Source: Ceratothoa steindachneri (Eukaryota; Arthropoda; Malacostraca; Isopoda; Cymothoidae). Taken from it: a DNA stretch of 64,000 nt. Where the stretch lies: the NCBI GenBank assembly GCA_963969495.1, contig OZ018324.1:156348172-156412171 (forward strand), read 5' to 3'. The notes beneath the pieces were generated by a model. The model was not told where the DNA came from and did no database searches. It saw nothing but the letters and a program-made list of their open reading frames with translations. This document shows, in pieces, positions 22,277-33,968 of the stretch. The translations under genes and the position numbers were made by a program. The first letter of the stretch is position 1. Each line of letters begins with the position of its first letter.

Positions 22277-24985
22277 AGGTTTAAGGTAAGTTACCAATAG
22301 GTTGCTGCCCAATCCAAGAGTATTCTATATGTCAGCTAGGATAAAACGAGGCGAATTATCCATAAAAGGTGGAGGAGACCACTTTCTGACAAAAATTTAA
22401 AAAGCGACGGGTTAAAAGATTCCTCCGCCAATATGAATCGAAGACGGGTGTGTTGAGGAATAGTTAGAAGGGTCGGGAAACAGGACAACCGAAGAATGGC
22501 AAAATGGCTACAATCCAATAAAAGGTGGGCAACCAATTGGTCCCCACCGCAAAAACGACAGCAAAGGCTGATATGAGCATCACCCGAAACAAGATGGACG
22601 TGAGTAAGTCTCGTGTGGCCAATGCGAATTCAACAAAGGGCCACCTCCAACGACCGCATTCTATGACGACTCAAGGGCCAAGAGCGAATAGAATTTTAAA
22701 TTTTGTATAGTTTGGATGTTGAACAATCATTCCATACATTCTGCCACAGTTCAAAAACATACTCTCTTATTGAAGGAAAGTAGTCCCTAAAAGGCAGAGC
22801 CGGGTTCTCAGGGGACACAGAATGTGCTGAGCGGGCCAGCCGATCAGCCTTCTCGTTGCCCAGGGACCCAGCAAAAAATAATTCTATATCGGGATGCATT
22901 TTGGATGAGCCAGTTGCAAATTTCTGTGACTAGGGAATGGGACGCATTAAAAGATCTAATTGATTGTAAGACACTCCTTGAGTTGGAAAAAATTACAAAA
23001 TCACGAAAAGGTAAAATTTGGATGAGTCTAAAGGCAAAAAGGATTGCTGAAAGTTCAGCGGTAAAAATGGATGCTGCTGGCGGCAAAGATAAGAGTTAGG
23101 AATTCTCCTCCTGTGTAAATGGCTGCGGCACCCACGCCACCGCCTGACTTAGAGCCATCCGTGTATAGTGGGCAGCATTGTTTGTGGGAGATCGAATGCT
23201 CTTAATGATGCGAGAGTCCATGGAGCACTTCTCCAGGCTCCACATGTTGGTATATACTGTGGGGAGAGGAGCACGCCAACTAGGGGTCAGTAAGGATGGG
23301 AGGGTAAGGACCCTTGGAGCACCCAGGTTAGAGATATGATCTCCTATGCGAAGGTTCAAAGGGCAGGGTAAAGATAGCAACTTATCATATGCTGCCGTTG
23401 ATTCGGCAGCATACAGGCAACTGTAGACCTCTGATACAGGGGCTTGCTGTACTCGGCAGAGGTATCGCATGCAGATTTGAAGTCTATGGTAAGGCAAAGA
23501 GAGTACCCCACTCTCGCAGTAAAGGCTGTTGATAGGAGAGGTACGGAAGGCTTGACTAGAAAGGCGAACTCCGAGGTTTCGAATGGGGTTCAGCATTTTA
23601 AGGGCTGAAGCGGAAGCCGATGAGTAAATTTGACACTAATAATCCAATTTGGATTGGACGAGGACTGTGTATAATGTCCACAATGTTTGTCGGTCACTGC
23701 CCCACGAAGTGTGTGAGAGGACTTTCAAAATGTCTAGAGCCCGCAGACAGCCTGTTCGAAGTCGGCGAAAGTGTGGTAACCAGGATAACTTTGGATCGAG
23801 AGTTACGCCAAGGAATCGAAACTCTGAGACAAATCTATATCTTCGCCTTGTAAGGAGATAGATGGCGGAACAAGAACCCCTCTGCCTCGGTGGAAATACA
23901 TTGCTTTGGTTTTGGTCGTGGAAAAGCGGAATCCCTTAAGTTGTGCTCTTTTGGATACAGCATCGACCACCAGTTGTAGCCGACGCGCTGCTGATGGAAG
24001 GCGAGGTGAGAAACAGTATAGTGCTAAATCATCGACAAACAGAGTTGCCGATACACCCTCTGGGAGAGACGAAATAATATCATTGATGGCAATTATAAAA
24101 CATAAGACACTTAAAACACTGCCCTGAGGAACTCCCTCCTCTTGGGGTTGCAGGTCAGAGTATGCCTCTCCAACACGTACCTTGAAGGATCGAGATGCTA
24201 AAAAACCTTGAATAAGTGAAGGTAAAAGGCCTCTCATTTCCCAGACGTATAGCTGCTTCAAGATGCCGTATCTCCATGTTGTGTCGTAGGCTTTCTCAAT
24301 ATCGAAAAATATGGCCAGGACTCGGTGCTTTAATGAGAAAGCTTTCCGGACCGATCCCTCGAAACGTACTAGTAGGTCAAGGGTACTATGACCTTTGCGG
24401 AAGCCACATTGAAATGGAGAGAGAAGGTGATTGGCTTCTAGGAATCAGTTTAGGCGCTCCAATATCATTTTTTCCAGCAACTTACTCAAACAGCTGGTGA
24501 GAGCTATAGGGCGCTAGTGATCTGCGTCCAACCCTTCTCTGCCCGGTTTGACAAAGGGAAGGATGATCCCAATGCGCCATGATGAGGGGTAAAAATCCTT
24601 CACTCATATAAGGTTGTACAAATCAAGTAAAATAGAGTAGAGTGTGGATGTAGGTGCCGAATAATATCGAAATAGATCTCGTCAAGGCCAGGGGAAGTAG
24701 ATCTGCAAAGGGACAAAGCGCTACGCAGCTCATGGATGCTGAATAGAGCGTTATATGGAAGGTTAGATTTTGTTGTGAAGTTGAGAGAATGGGAATCTTC
24801 CTTTGATTTGTAGGATTTAAAAGCCTTATCGAAACGGTTGACACTGCTGACGGCGCGGAAATGGTCACAAAATCATTGCTGACCTCCAGGCCGTCATTCT
24901 CCAAATCGGATGTAATATACCCGAGTTCAGTGACTGTATAACTGGGAAATATCTTCAGTGCTCCAGGGTTAAGGCGCCTCACCTA
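22277..24985 (-). mobile_element. family 2 RNase H LINE, second copy, 5'-truncated
   Basis: Closely similar to 11901-14309 but extends further 5' (24630-24985 has no counterpart there), so it is a separate insertion and not a duplication of the first. The 3' end is at the taaggtaagttacc signature. A segment of about 45 bases near 22360-22400 is present here and absent from the other copy, while a piece around 22858 within RNase H is deleted here. The upstream limit near 24985 is approximate. Confidence 0.85.
22696..24985 (-). pseudogene. family 2 LINE RT and RNase H, second copy
   Basis: The upstream RT region (24982-24623), ahead of the fingers, reads through without stops. The palm is at 24261-23803 (VPQGSVLSVLCFIIAINDI and ATLFVDDLALY), preserving VPQGS where the first copy has VSQGS. 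The RT thumb and connection run 23596-23096. RNase H at 23086-22844 (FTAELSAILFAF, VIFSNSRSVLQSI, CWVPG) has lost the Asp of the SDS motif (SNS) and breaks off within the GHVG box because of the local deletion. It is broken beyond function. Confidence 0.82.
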
Positions 24986-27000
24986 GGGTCTGAATCCCAG
25001 ATTAGCACATTTTGTACTCGAGGGTATTGCAGACGCAAACAGGACGGGCTTGACCCCCCATGTACCCAACCATCAAGCACGGTGCGGGCTGTTTACGGCG
25101 ACCCCCCGTGTTAGAACCAAGATGGTCACAAGCCCTCATACTAACCACTGAGAGGAAAGGAATCAGTAATATATAAAAAAAAATAATTAACAAAAAAGGG
25201 GTGAGAGTAGTAGGAAATGATAAAAGTCTGGTTGGTCACAGGCAAGCCTGCTAACACCACCTCACCTTAAGGTGAGAGCCCGTCCAGGAAAGAAGACCGC
25301 GGGCGAGTAAGGCGGGGAGGGGGGGGGAGGGTTATTGACACCCACTTCCCAGTACAAACAGAGAAGATGGTAAACATACCGTGGGCTAGTGAGTTCCGAT
25401 AGTCAAGCTTCAAGCTTAAGGTTCATTTGCAGCACACAAGTATCCCCATTGCATTGAACTCCCATCGGTTCAAGAATGACAAGTACTAGTAAACCCGTTG
25501 AATTTACTCGGTCACTGAGGAAATCGAAAAAAATCTCGACAATATCAGTTTATTAAAATAGACCCCGACGGCACTATACACTATTGGCAAAAGCAGATCA
25601 TTAAATAACGCTGATTAAATAAAAGCTAAGAGCCTAAACAATTAGTATGGAAAATAACGAGTTAGAAAAACATTACAATTTATAAGCGCCTTTCCGAATA
25701 TAAGTACGCCCCCACAAAGCGGCAGAGGACAGACCATGACAATCGGTACGAAGAATGAGACCTACCATGTTTACATATTTAACGAAACACTCGTAGAACT
25801 TTAACAATATGCTAAGAATGCGAGCTAAGTAAATTACACCTTTAAAAACAACACATTAGCAGGTTACATCGAGCATAATTGAACAAACAAACTCTCAACG
25901 TTTTTCTTAGCTCTCTTTTACTAGAACATTTACCAGTTATGAATTAGTGGTAACCTTGCTTTCCTATTAAGTTTAAGGAGATAAAAAAAATGCTAACATA
26001 TTGCACCGAACTTAAGAAATAGCGCGTTGAATATTAACCTTAAAGTTACATTTTATTTTTCAAGGCAGGAAGATTTGGACAAAAATTATGCTCTATGACA
26101 AACAAACGGTAAATATGTTATCTACCGCAAATAACAGGATAGAAAATGGAGCGAAAAAATTAAACTAAAGTCTAGCATAAGCAACTTCAGGAATATCATC
26201 TATTTACATCAATTTCTATCTTAAAATCACAGGATTATTTCCTCTTATTGCCCAGACAAGATTGGTGGGTAAAAAGAGAGCAGATTATTGAAACGGCCAA
26301 AATTTAAAGTACAGGGGCCTCGAAACGCTCAATCGTATTTGGCCCATTTTTAGTTTACAGGGTCATTTTTAACTGTCTATAGGGCCGGTTTGCAGTTCAA
26401 ATAAAATGGTTCAGAATATATATTTATAAGATTCCATAGATAATATTTTAAAGCGTATAGGGAGAAGGTAAATTTTTAATGAAGTACTGAGAGAAAAATG
26501 GAGTTTGTATTAATTTATAAAATCTAATACAGAGTTTACTCCAAATATACTTGATGATAATACTAAGGAAAGAAGAGGCATAAATTATATTGTCAATTTT
26601 AGTTAGTATTTGGAATGTATGTTACTGGGCTATAAATTTATCAACTAACTTCGTTTTCTAAATCTACGATTGCTTTCAATTTGTGTTCATAAAGCTCTTA
26701 TACCCTTGGGAAAGTGGAGGTGGTTTAAGCATTGATCAATTCCATTAATCGTTAAAGGTAAATCTTGTGAAGGCAAATGAAAAAAAACAAAACAACCCAA
26801 AACTTATCCTTTAAATGAACTTTGAACCTTCCAGCTACTTATTCCTAGGTAGTTAAGTCAAAAAGGCACACCATGTTAAAAGAAATAGTCCCTATCGATT
26901 TGTTTGTGAGGAACAACTTTCAAATATCGCCGAGAAAAAAAAATTAAATGAAAAAAATACAATTGAACCGAACTAAGAAATAAATATTGTTCGATCGTTT
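24986..27000. other. 2-kb AT-rich region without recognised genes
   Basis: No domain-bearing open frame is found. A G-rich run lies near 25315-25330. A moderately GC-rich patch at 25020-25140 may be further LINE or intron debris. Confidence 0.4.
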
Positions 27001-27131
27001 CAGGTCGGATACCTTGATGAAAAATTCTTGCCCAGTGAAGAAAAATCTAAATCAATAACAGCCTTCCCTCCAGTCGGAGACAGCACCAAGTTTCGAGGGA
27101 GACTGGGACAGCCTGGCAAAAAAACAAAGAG
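27001..27131 (+). CDS. candidate exon of an unidentified host gene
   Basis: After a plausible acceptor (gttcgatcgtttcag ending at 27003) the plus strand is open for about 45 codons with protein-like composition (VGYLDEKFLPSEEKSK near the start, FRGRLGQPGKKTKRYE at the end) and then reaches TAG. It may be a terminal exon. Alternatively a donor-like gtaggtaaat starting two bases before the stop could make it internal. I do not recognise the protein. It lacks an ATG. A possible AATAAA lies near 27535. Evidence is composition and splice-like signals only. Confidence 0.35.
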
Positions 27132-27574
27132 ATACGAGTAGGTAAATACATTGGTTGATTCCCAATGGAAGGCAAATACTACACCAGCCAAAGTGACCAC
27201 TGGCTTCTAGAATCGAGGCAAGGCTTACTTACCTTCCCAAAGCTATCAAACTAATCGCCTGCGACAAAATATCAAACCTGAATTTAAATATAAATCGTCT
27301 TCACCAACCAACCAACACACCCTGATGACAGAAGGCGGCGCAAATGAATCATTTTCCCAGCAACAGAGAGAGGAGATAATTAGACATACTGGAAGAGGTA
27401 CAGCTCGCAAAGCTGCCCCATCTGGCAACTACCTTCAAGGGCATAGGCGTAAGTCGCCGCAATTAAATCTCCAGCCTAGTACTAGGTTATTTTCAAATTC
27501 GCAAAATCAAACAAAAAAACCCATGAAAACCAAACAATAAAGAAAAGTTAAGAAACAGAACAAAGGGAGGAAAG
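27132..27574. other. unassigned sequence
   Basis: Contains only short frames without domains. A stretch near 27440-27540 is A-rich and could be a 3' UTR of the candidate exon or a decayed LINE tail. Confidence 0.35.
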
Positions 27575-28050
27575 AAGCTGTAAACAGCCGCAGAGTAATG
27601 GCACCTAACTTTAGAATCCCCTCAGCCGTCTCACATTTTTTTGGTTAAGCATTGAATGCTGCCATGGAGTCGTTGTGGGGAAGAGCGAAACGATGGTCCT
27701 GTCATCTAGTACTCGCGGACTCTCTGGTGCGCTCATCTCCCGTCATTCACACATAACCAGGAACCCAGAGCAGAAGACACTCTCGAAATCCGCAAGGCTC
27801 GCTACAACGGATGCCACGAACCAGGGGATTTGGAGATAGATTTCAATGCCCCGAGGGAACTCAGGACGTTTTGTTAGTCGCTAAAGATCGCAATCCGGTT
27901 TCCGAACCGGGCAGACCCGCTATCTCCCGTACCGAGCGGTGTAGTGCAAACCAGCTGGGCAGTGAAAACAGACGAAGGGCCTGACAGAGCACGGCTGACT
28001 TCAAACAGAGGGCATACGGTGTGGAACCCGACCCTCTCTTGGGACTTGGC
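27575..28050 (-). mobile_element. LINE family 1-related relic (RNase H part)
   Basis: Diverged but alignable by eye to 15170-15960: the shared blocks include the segment around cgaaccaggg, the ctcccgtaccgag block and the gacccttcttggga-like end. It covers part of RNase H only, in minus orientation, with many indels. Older than copies A-C. Confidence 0.7.
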
Positions 28051-28279
28051 AGTTAGACAATCATATTACAAGCCTGAATGTAGTTTGAGATTGAGTTCAA
28101 GCTGCTACAAATGTATTGGGTAGATAAAGCATTATAAGTACGATATGAAACAGCATGAAAATTTTCAATGCTCAGTATTTTAATAATAATCTGGTAGTCA
28201 ATTATTTAATTGACCTTTTCAAGAATCCTGGTGAAAGGAATGGCAGGATGTTCAAATCTTTGAATAACGCTAACAAAAT
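28051..28279. other. short AT-rich spacer
   Basis: No feature recognised between two LINE relics. Confidence 0.4.
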
Positions 28280-28784
28280 TTTTAATTAATGGGACCCCTC
28301 TGGCGGCCACCAGCAAGAGCAAGGCCGCCGAAATTATGTAATAACTAGCCTATCTTTAGGCTATTAAAAAAATCAAAATACGCGGAGACGGCCTGACTCC
28401 TCTGAAAACTACAAAATGTCAGTGGGGAACGCACGAACTCGTCCCGAATACAAGCGGTGGCGACTCCGCTCGGCCGGGTATAGGGAACGTATGCGCTCCC
28501 TGGAACTGGTCTATTCAACGAGAATGAATTGAACATGAAGTCTAGTCCCGGGACAACGTAATGGTCGTATCAACGAGAAGGGAAGCTCTCCATCAAATGG
28601 CGGTGCGTCTGCCCGATTCGGAGGCTATAGAAAACGACCTGAAGCCGTCGAGGAATGGGAAAGTTGCGGCACATAAATGCAACTTTAAATCTCCCTCTGC
28701 CGTCTCCCATCTCCTTTGCAATACAGACCGAAGTGATGAGCCAATTCCTGCCATCTAGTCAGAAGGGAGAGGGGAAAGCAAAAC
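28280..28784 (-). mobile_element. LINE relic, 3' UTR and RNase H tail
   Basis: Starts with a 3'-end signature like that of family 1 (ctctggcggccacc, a shared block with the ggctatctggcgac 3' UTR start, then the repeated ggctatt motif), followed by a diverged 3' part of ORF2. Minus orientation. It is probably a sister subfamily, since differences from copies A-C are extensive. Confidence 0.65.
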
Positions 28785-30760
28785 GATGGACAGGTCGGGC
28801 AGTATATGCAGGCCTCCTCCAAAAGGTCATAGTCCAACAATCTGTGTACACAAACCAGTGCCATGTGAAAGGGACAAGCCGTAGCGATTCCTCTCATCCC
28901 GAGAGCGGGACAGGTAAAGTGCACGGAAATCATCCATACTGGAACATTCAACGAGAATGTCAAAAGGTCTGAGGACTAAGCAGTTGTCACAATAAGGAAA
29001 AAAGTCGCGGCGCAATGGCACGCAACTTCAAACTCTCCTCGGTCATCTCATATTTCCTTTCCAGGAAGCGCGGAGGGCTGACTGATATCTGACAGGTAGT
29101 CAGTGAGAGGAAGAGTCAAACGCTGGTCTGGTCGCAGGACTCTCTGGCGCCCTCGTTGGTGCATTCATTCTTCGAAATTCCCACATGTCCAGGAACCCAG
29201 AAGATAATCTCTACATTCGCCCGACTTGCTGCAACCGTAGCGTCACGGATACCGCGAAACAGGCAGGGAAGGAGGAGATTCCAATGCCCCAAGAGCACTC
29301 AGGGTACTGTGTGAATAACTACAGATCACAATCTTGTCTCTGGACCGGGCAAGAGGTTTATTGAGCCAGCTCGCCCGTTAAGAGAGATGCAGAGCCAGGC
29401 CGACTCCCTATTGGGAGTTCGAGTCATTTGTGTACACTGGCAGGGATTTAGCGCGACAGGAAATGTGTTCCAAAAAGTTCGAACCTAATACTACCAGCGC
29501 TGTGGAAGCTTTGGGAAAAAGAGGCATGAAGACAAATAGGGTGGCGTCCTAGGAAGAACCAGAGGCACCACAGGCTCGAGAGCAACACCAAGCACTTGAA
29601 GAAGCTTGCTAGCCCTAAACCCAAAGGGCTTAAGGTATGACTGGTGTCTCTCGGCGGTACAGGCATCGTCAAGATCGGCCGCAGAAGCAGTGAGAGTCGT
29701 TGGCAACTGAGAGAGGCGACGGGCTTGCGTCTACAGGCGCAGAACGAGTGACATCTCCCCAGCATCAACAATTAGGCTCTGAATGGGAAATATCCAGAAG
29801 GTACCCGTCTCCATGATACCTTATGCCATACGGGATCATAGGCTTTCTCCAAATAGGAAAATACCGTGGTGTAGTGCTGACTATGAAATAAGTCTAATCA
29901 AACATTTTCCAATCGGAGCAGATCATTCGACGTGGAGTGCAACTTGCGGAAGCCGCACTGTGCAGAAGATAGGTGGCCTCCGCTGTCCAGAAAAAAGGCT
30001 AATCGAACATTTACCAATTTCTCCATCAAACCTTGGATGATCCTGCTGTCTGGGGCTGGGTCACCTCCGGGACCATGACCGTCTGGGGGGCGGAGGGCTC
30101 TATTGTGGCCATCTCCCCTAAGGCATCATAGATCCCATTCAAGGTACTTTTTTTTCGTGTCGTCTTTTGGATGGCAAACCGAGTGTTATGGGCACAGACC
30201 GGCGGGCTCTATTGTGGCCATCTCTCCTAAGGCATCATAGATCCCATTCAAGGTACTTTTTTTTCGTGTCGTCTTTTGGATGGCAAACCGACTGTTAGGG
30301 GCACAGACCGGCGGGCCCTGCTATCCCTTGCCACCTTAAGGGGTTTGGCCCTATCGAGCTGCTCCCACCAGGAGCGGTCAATTTTAGGCCGCCTGCCTGC
30401 TCTCTTGGCAGTCCCTGGTGATAGTAAAGGACGGAACAGCCACTGGTAGGAAGATGGCTTGACCAGAGGGCGCATCCACAGAAGGGATTGAAGGGGGAAT
30501 CAATCGCACCTGTAGGCCTCCTCTCCGGTAGAAGAAGGTAGGAGGGGTCCCTGAGATAGCACAGGGGGCCAACTCCTTTTCAGAGGTGGAGCTGCCCGAG
30601 AGGCTCCAAAGAATGCAAAGGGAAGGCCCCATTGGTGCATACAGATGGTGCGAGGAAAGCCTCTCCACCGGTCCGAGCGATGTCTCGGGTCACCTTGCCC
30701 CCTCACCCCACCCCGACCCCTAGGGTGGGCGAGGCTGCACATGGAGGGCGATCCTCATGC
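28785..30760 (-). mobile_element. internally deleted LINE family 1 relative
   Basis: Minus-strand order: ORF2 tail and RNase H (29298-28827 and 29771-29448, with IIFWVPGHVGISKNE), RT palm-finger piece (30040-29800), then immediately ORF1 N-terminal sequence (30760-30045) recognisable by the segments matching 20700-20980 in copy B (for example the ttggcagtccc block near 30410). The endonuclease, the first RT part and the knuckle half of ORF1 are missing. Either deletion or chimeric reverse transcription would give this structure. Confidence 0.7.
30087..30321. repeat. ~118-bp tandem duplication
   Basis: Two near-identical units (about 30087-30204 and 30205-30321), each with gtggccatct, ggcatcatagatcccattca and ttttttttcgtgtcgtc. 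They differ by a few bases. The duplication lies in the ORF1 remnant of the deleted LINE. Confidence 0.9.
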
Positions 30761-31314
30761 ACACTCGCCTTCTATTGTAACCATATCAGAAAAAGAACCC
30801 GTGGAAAGTAGATACTATGACCTCCCTATGAGAGGGGGGGAGGGGGTTAAGAGAAAAGTCTCTATAGGATCAGAAATCCCAGAATGTGATCATTTATCAT
30901 TTACACATAATCGGTCCTGGTTCAGCGGCTCATAAGAAGATGAAAGTGCGCTGGGCAACCAGAACCTTGGTTTTGGAAGGGGCAGGTGGGTATGTAATAG
31001 AGAAGTAGAGATAGGCGGTCCATTAAAGAGTAGGGTAGATGATCACCTAATATTATTATACCCTGGTGCTAGGTGATCCCAGGATGGCATGCAGTCCACC
31101 AAGGCACCATGGCTACCGGACTATGGCTCTGTCCAGGTGGAAACACTCCTCCTGGTACAAAGTGTAGGTAGGTAGAAGAAAATATAAAAATAATACCAAG
31201 TAATAATAAAAAATAAAATAAATAATAAAAATGGTAATAATCATAATAAAAAGATATAGTGCTGAAAGGGCGACGATGGAAAACTGCACCCATAACTTTC
31301 CCAGGCCCCATCAC
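30761..31314. other. unassigned sequence with AT-rich microsatellite
   Basis: The stretch 31170-31260 is an imperfect A/T trinucleotide-like tract. No coding signal is seen. Confidence 0.35.
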
Positions 31315-32900
31315 AGTTCAAATCAACCCAGTGACAGGGCTTCCCTAATTTGCCGCTCCTCCAGGTACCTAATGTAACTGAGAGTAACCTCCCAGACTCG
31401 CCCCCCACTAGGGGGATACCCTCAGTCCAAATCCTGTTGAACAAATCTAACAGAAAGGCCATGCCTCGCTCAACCAGGTGGCGAAGCATGGAAGAGGCTG
31501 TATAAACATATAAACCGAAAGCGGAACGAAAATCACAGCGTGAAAAAGGGAAAGGGTTCTGCACCTCAGGAGGTGCAGTCCAGTCGCCGACCTTCAACGA
31601 GCTTACATGCAATAAATGCCGGTGGAGTAGCAATCTAACGTGAGAATGTGGAGAAAGCGGTCATGAAGGACTGCAGCCCCATTATCTTGGAGGATGGGAG
31701 AGGGAAGAGGTCCTGCGAGAACTTGCCCCGAATCCTTTGAACTAACCACATGGGTCTTTCCGTTAAGTGAAGATGGCTATGATTACCAAGAGAGGGACGG
31801 GAATAATTCGAAACAAACTGGAACCCAACCTCATATGTAGGTATATCACTTCTCTCTAAGCACAGTCTCACACTCGGCCGACCACCAAAGAAGCGTCGGC
31901 GGGCAAAACTGCTCTTTCTAGGAATGGTGGTTAGGGCCTCATACACCGACCTAAACTCCTCAACTTGGACAGAGAAATCAGTCATTTCCTGAAATGCGGA
32001 CTACCGCGCCAAACAATCCACAAAATATTTGACTGGGGAAGTGATCACTACCATGGAGGTCATCGACCACCACCCCTCCAAAATCAGTAGGGCACAGGGA
32101 TAGATAGACTTGGAAAATGAAGTGGTTCTCGGGCAGTTATGCATAAACTCATCCACATTTAAGACGCCTATATCCAGCTCGACAAAGACTTAACCCTAAA
32201 ATTGATCGAGTAGTCTCCTCAGAAGGGGTGTGTACTGTTCAAAACAGGAGCAATAGAAAGGGTATCAGCAATCATGACACGATTTGGCGGGAGTCCCCGC
32301 TTCGAAGTTGACTGACGGTGGAATGTACACAGAAATAACTATTTTTTCCTATCCAGGTGCAGCCTCACTACATCTTCCTGAAACGAGTTATTCAAAGAGA
32401 GTAGAAGGAGATATCATGTGTGGTGCAAATCGGGCATCCTCCCTCCTGGTTCTCATCGCATGGTGGTGTTCGCAGAACCCTTATACCCCAGGAGACTGGG
32501 CTTGGGGAACAAGCTCAACATGGTCTCCAGGAGACATACCTAATGTGAATGGGAAAGGAAGAGCATCGGCAGTTCCTCCAAGTAAGCCCAGAGTCCACGG
32601 CATTTCCATTGAAGAAAAAAACTCCTCCAGGCCTAGGTCGAAGGAAATGCGGGGGAAGGGGGGTTATTTGAAGTTGAACAGGAGACAGTCGTTCCCAACT
32701 GATCAGCCACAGGGGCAGGGTGGATCCTTTGCTTAGTCGTCCTAATCGTCGACAAGAAGGCCAAGATCTGAAGTTCTGTATTGGCAGACACAGAGAACGG
32801 ACCCGAGACTTTTAATTGGCCTGACAGGCACAAGGCATAAGCGGTACAGCCTTATGAACCCGAGAACAGCTGCATGGAGATGGTCAGCCCATTGGTTATT
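31315..32900 (-). mobile_element. LINE family 1 relic (endonuclease to RT fingers)
   Basis: Minus strand. An RT-finger piece at about 31520-31400 (MLRHLVERGMAFLLDLFNRIW, close to the copy B phrase), the linker with a TDFSVQVEEFRSV segment at 31985, then diverged endonuclease sequence to about 32620. It matches 17440-18900 in copy B in order. It has many indels and is older than copies A-C. It could be the part missing from 28785-30760, but the orders do not join directly. Confidence 0.72.
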
Positions 32901-33750
32901 TAGGCGTAAACCGCTGTTCACATTAATCGCGCCCCAACGCCCAAAAACCCTCCCGTCATGGTCTCTTCGAACTGCGGGCGTTTAAGAAAAAAAAAGGGAA
33001 TTAGGCACATTCAAAAGTGAGTTGATGAGAAAAACAACGCCAACTAATACAGTAGCTAGTCAGGTTCTTAAACCTAGGGAAAATAAAGAGGGGATAGTCG
33101 TAAAAAAAGTGGGTAAATAGAGATGAAAAAAGGAATGCCCCAATTAGCCAGTCAACCGAGTGAGCCAGACCTTCCCTACTTGCACTTGGGCCGTGAGGAT
33201 GGCAACAGGAAGTGGGACGGTGCACCAGGTCCTCCAGGTTAAGGCTTTGTGGATGGAAGCCTACTCGATGAGCCTTCGCCTTCCTTGTGGGCTTTGGGAC
33301 CAGGAGGGCACGCAACTCTCCAAGCAGCATTTCCAATATCATTGGCCACACCACCTGGCATACAAAGTTAACACCTTTCAGGGTGTCTAGAGATTCAGCA
33401 AAGCTCGTGTTTTTAGAATCTTGCGGACAACTCCAATATCAGGTGATGACAAGATCCAAAAGTACAAGGCAGGATAGTCAGGCATAAATTTAGGGGCAAG
33501 GGGAGGCTTAGGTAAAAAAATGACCAATTTTTTAAAAAGTTTACTGGGCTCATTAGGACCCGCTAACGAGGGCACGATCGCCGAAAAAAAGAAGGTAACT
33601 ATACATCAAGCTAAAAAATGAAATAATTGAGATGTACATTCAGGTATTCAGGAGACCCACCTTCCGCAAGAATACAAGCGAACAGCAAACAATTCAAATA
33701 GTAGGCAGAGGCCCACCACCTCAAAATCTGACGCCATAGCCTAGGGGACA
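32901..33750. other. unassigned sequence
   Basis: An 850-base stretch with a GC-richer patch at 33150-33360 that is open on both strands for about 75-115 codons. I recognise no domain there. Confidence 0.35.
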
Positions 33751-33968
33751 ATTTTAAGAGGCTATCTGGCGACTGCCCACTTGGGCATAAGTCGCGCAAA
33801 CAAACAGCCTAGTTCTAGGCTACTATAAAATAAAAATTTGAAAAAAAAAGGTAAAAGGGAAGATGACAATTAGGAAGCAAGCTCCAGCGTCGGGGAGAGG
33901 TCCCCTCCCCCGGGCGCAGGAGCGTGCGACCTACAAAGAAAACCAATAATGAAAAAAACAAAACCTAA

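Noticed and set aside
25002..25193. A minus-strand 63-codon frame with Cys residues considered as a zinc finger
   Set aside because: Cys and His spacing does not match a knuckle or finger; probably chance.
33001..33390. Overlapping open frames of 117 and 76 codons on opposite strands
   Set aside because: No domain, no splice signals I trust, no similarity to the LINE copies that I can see; left unassigned.
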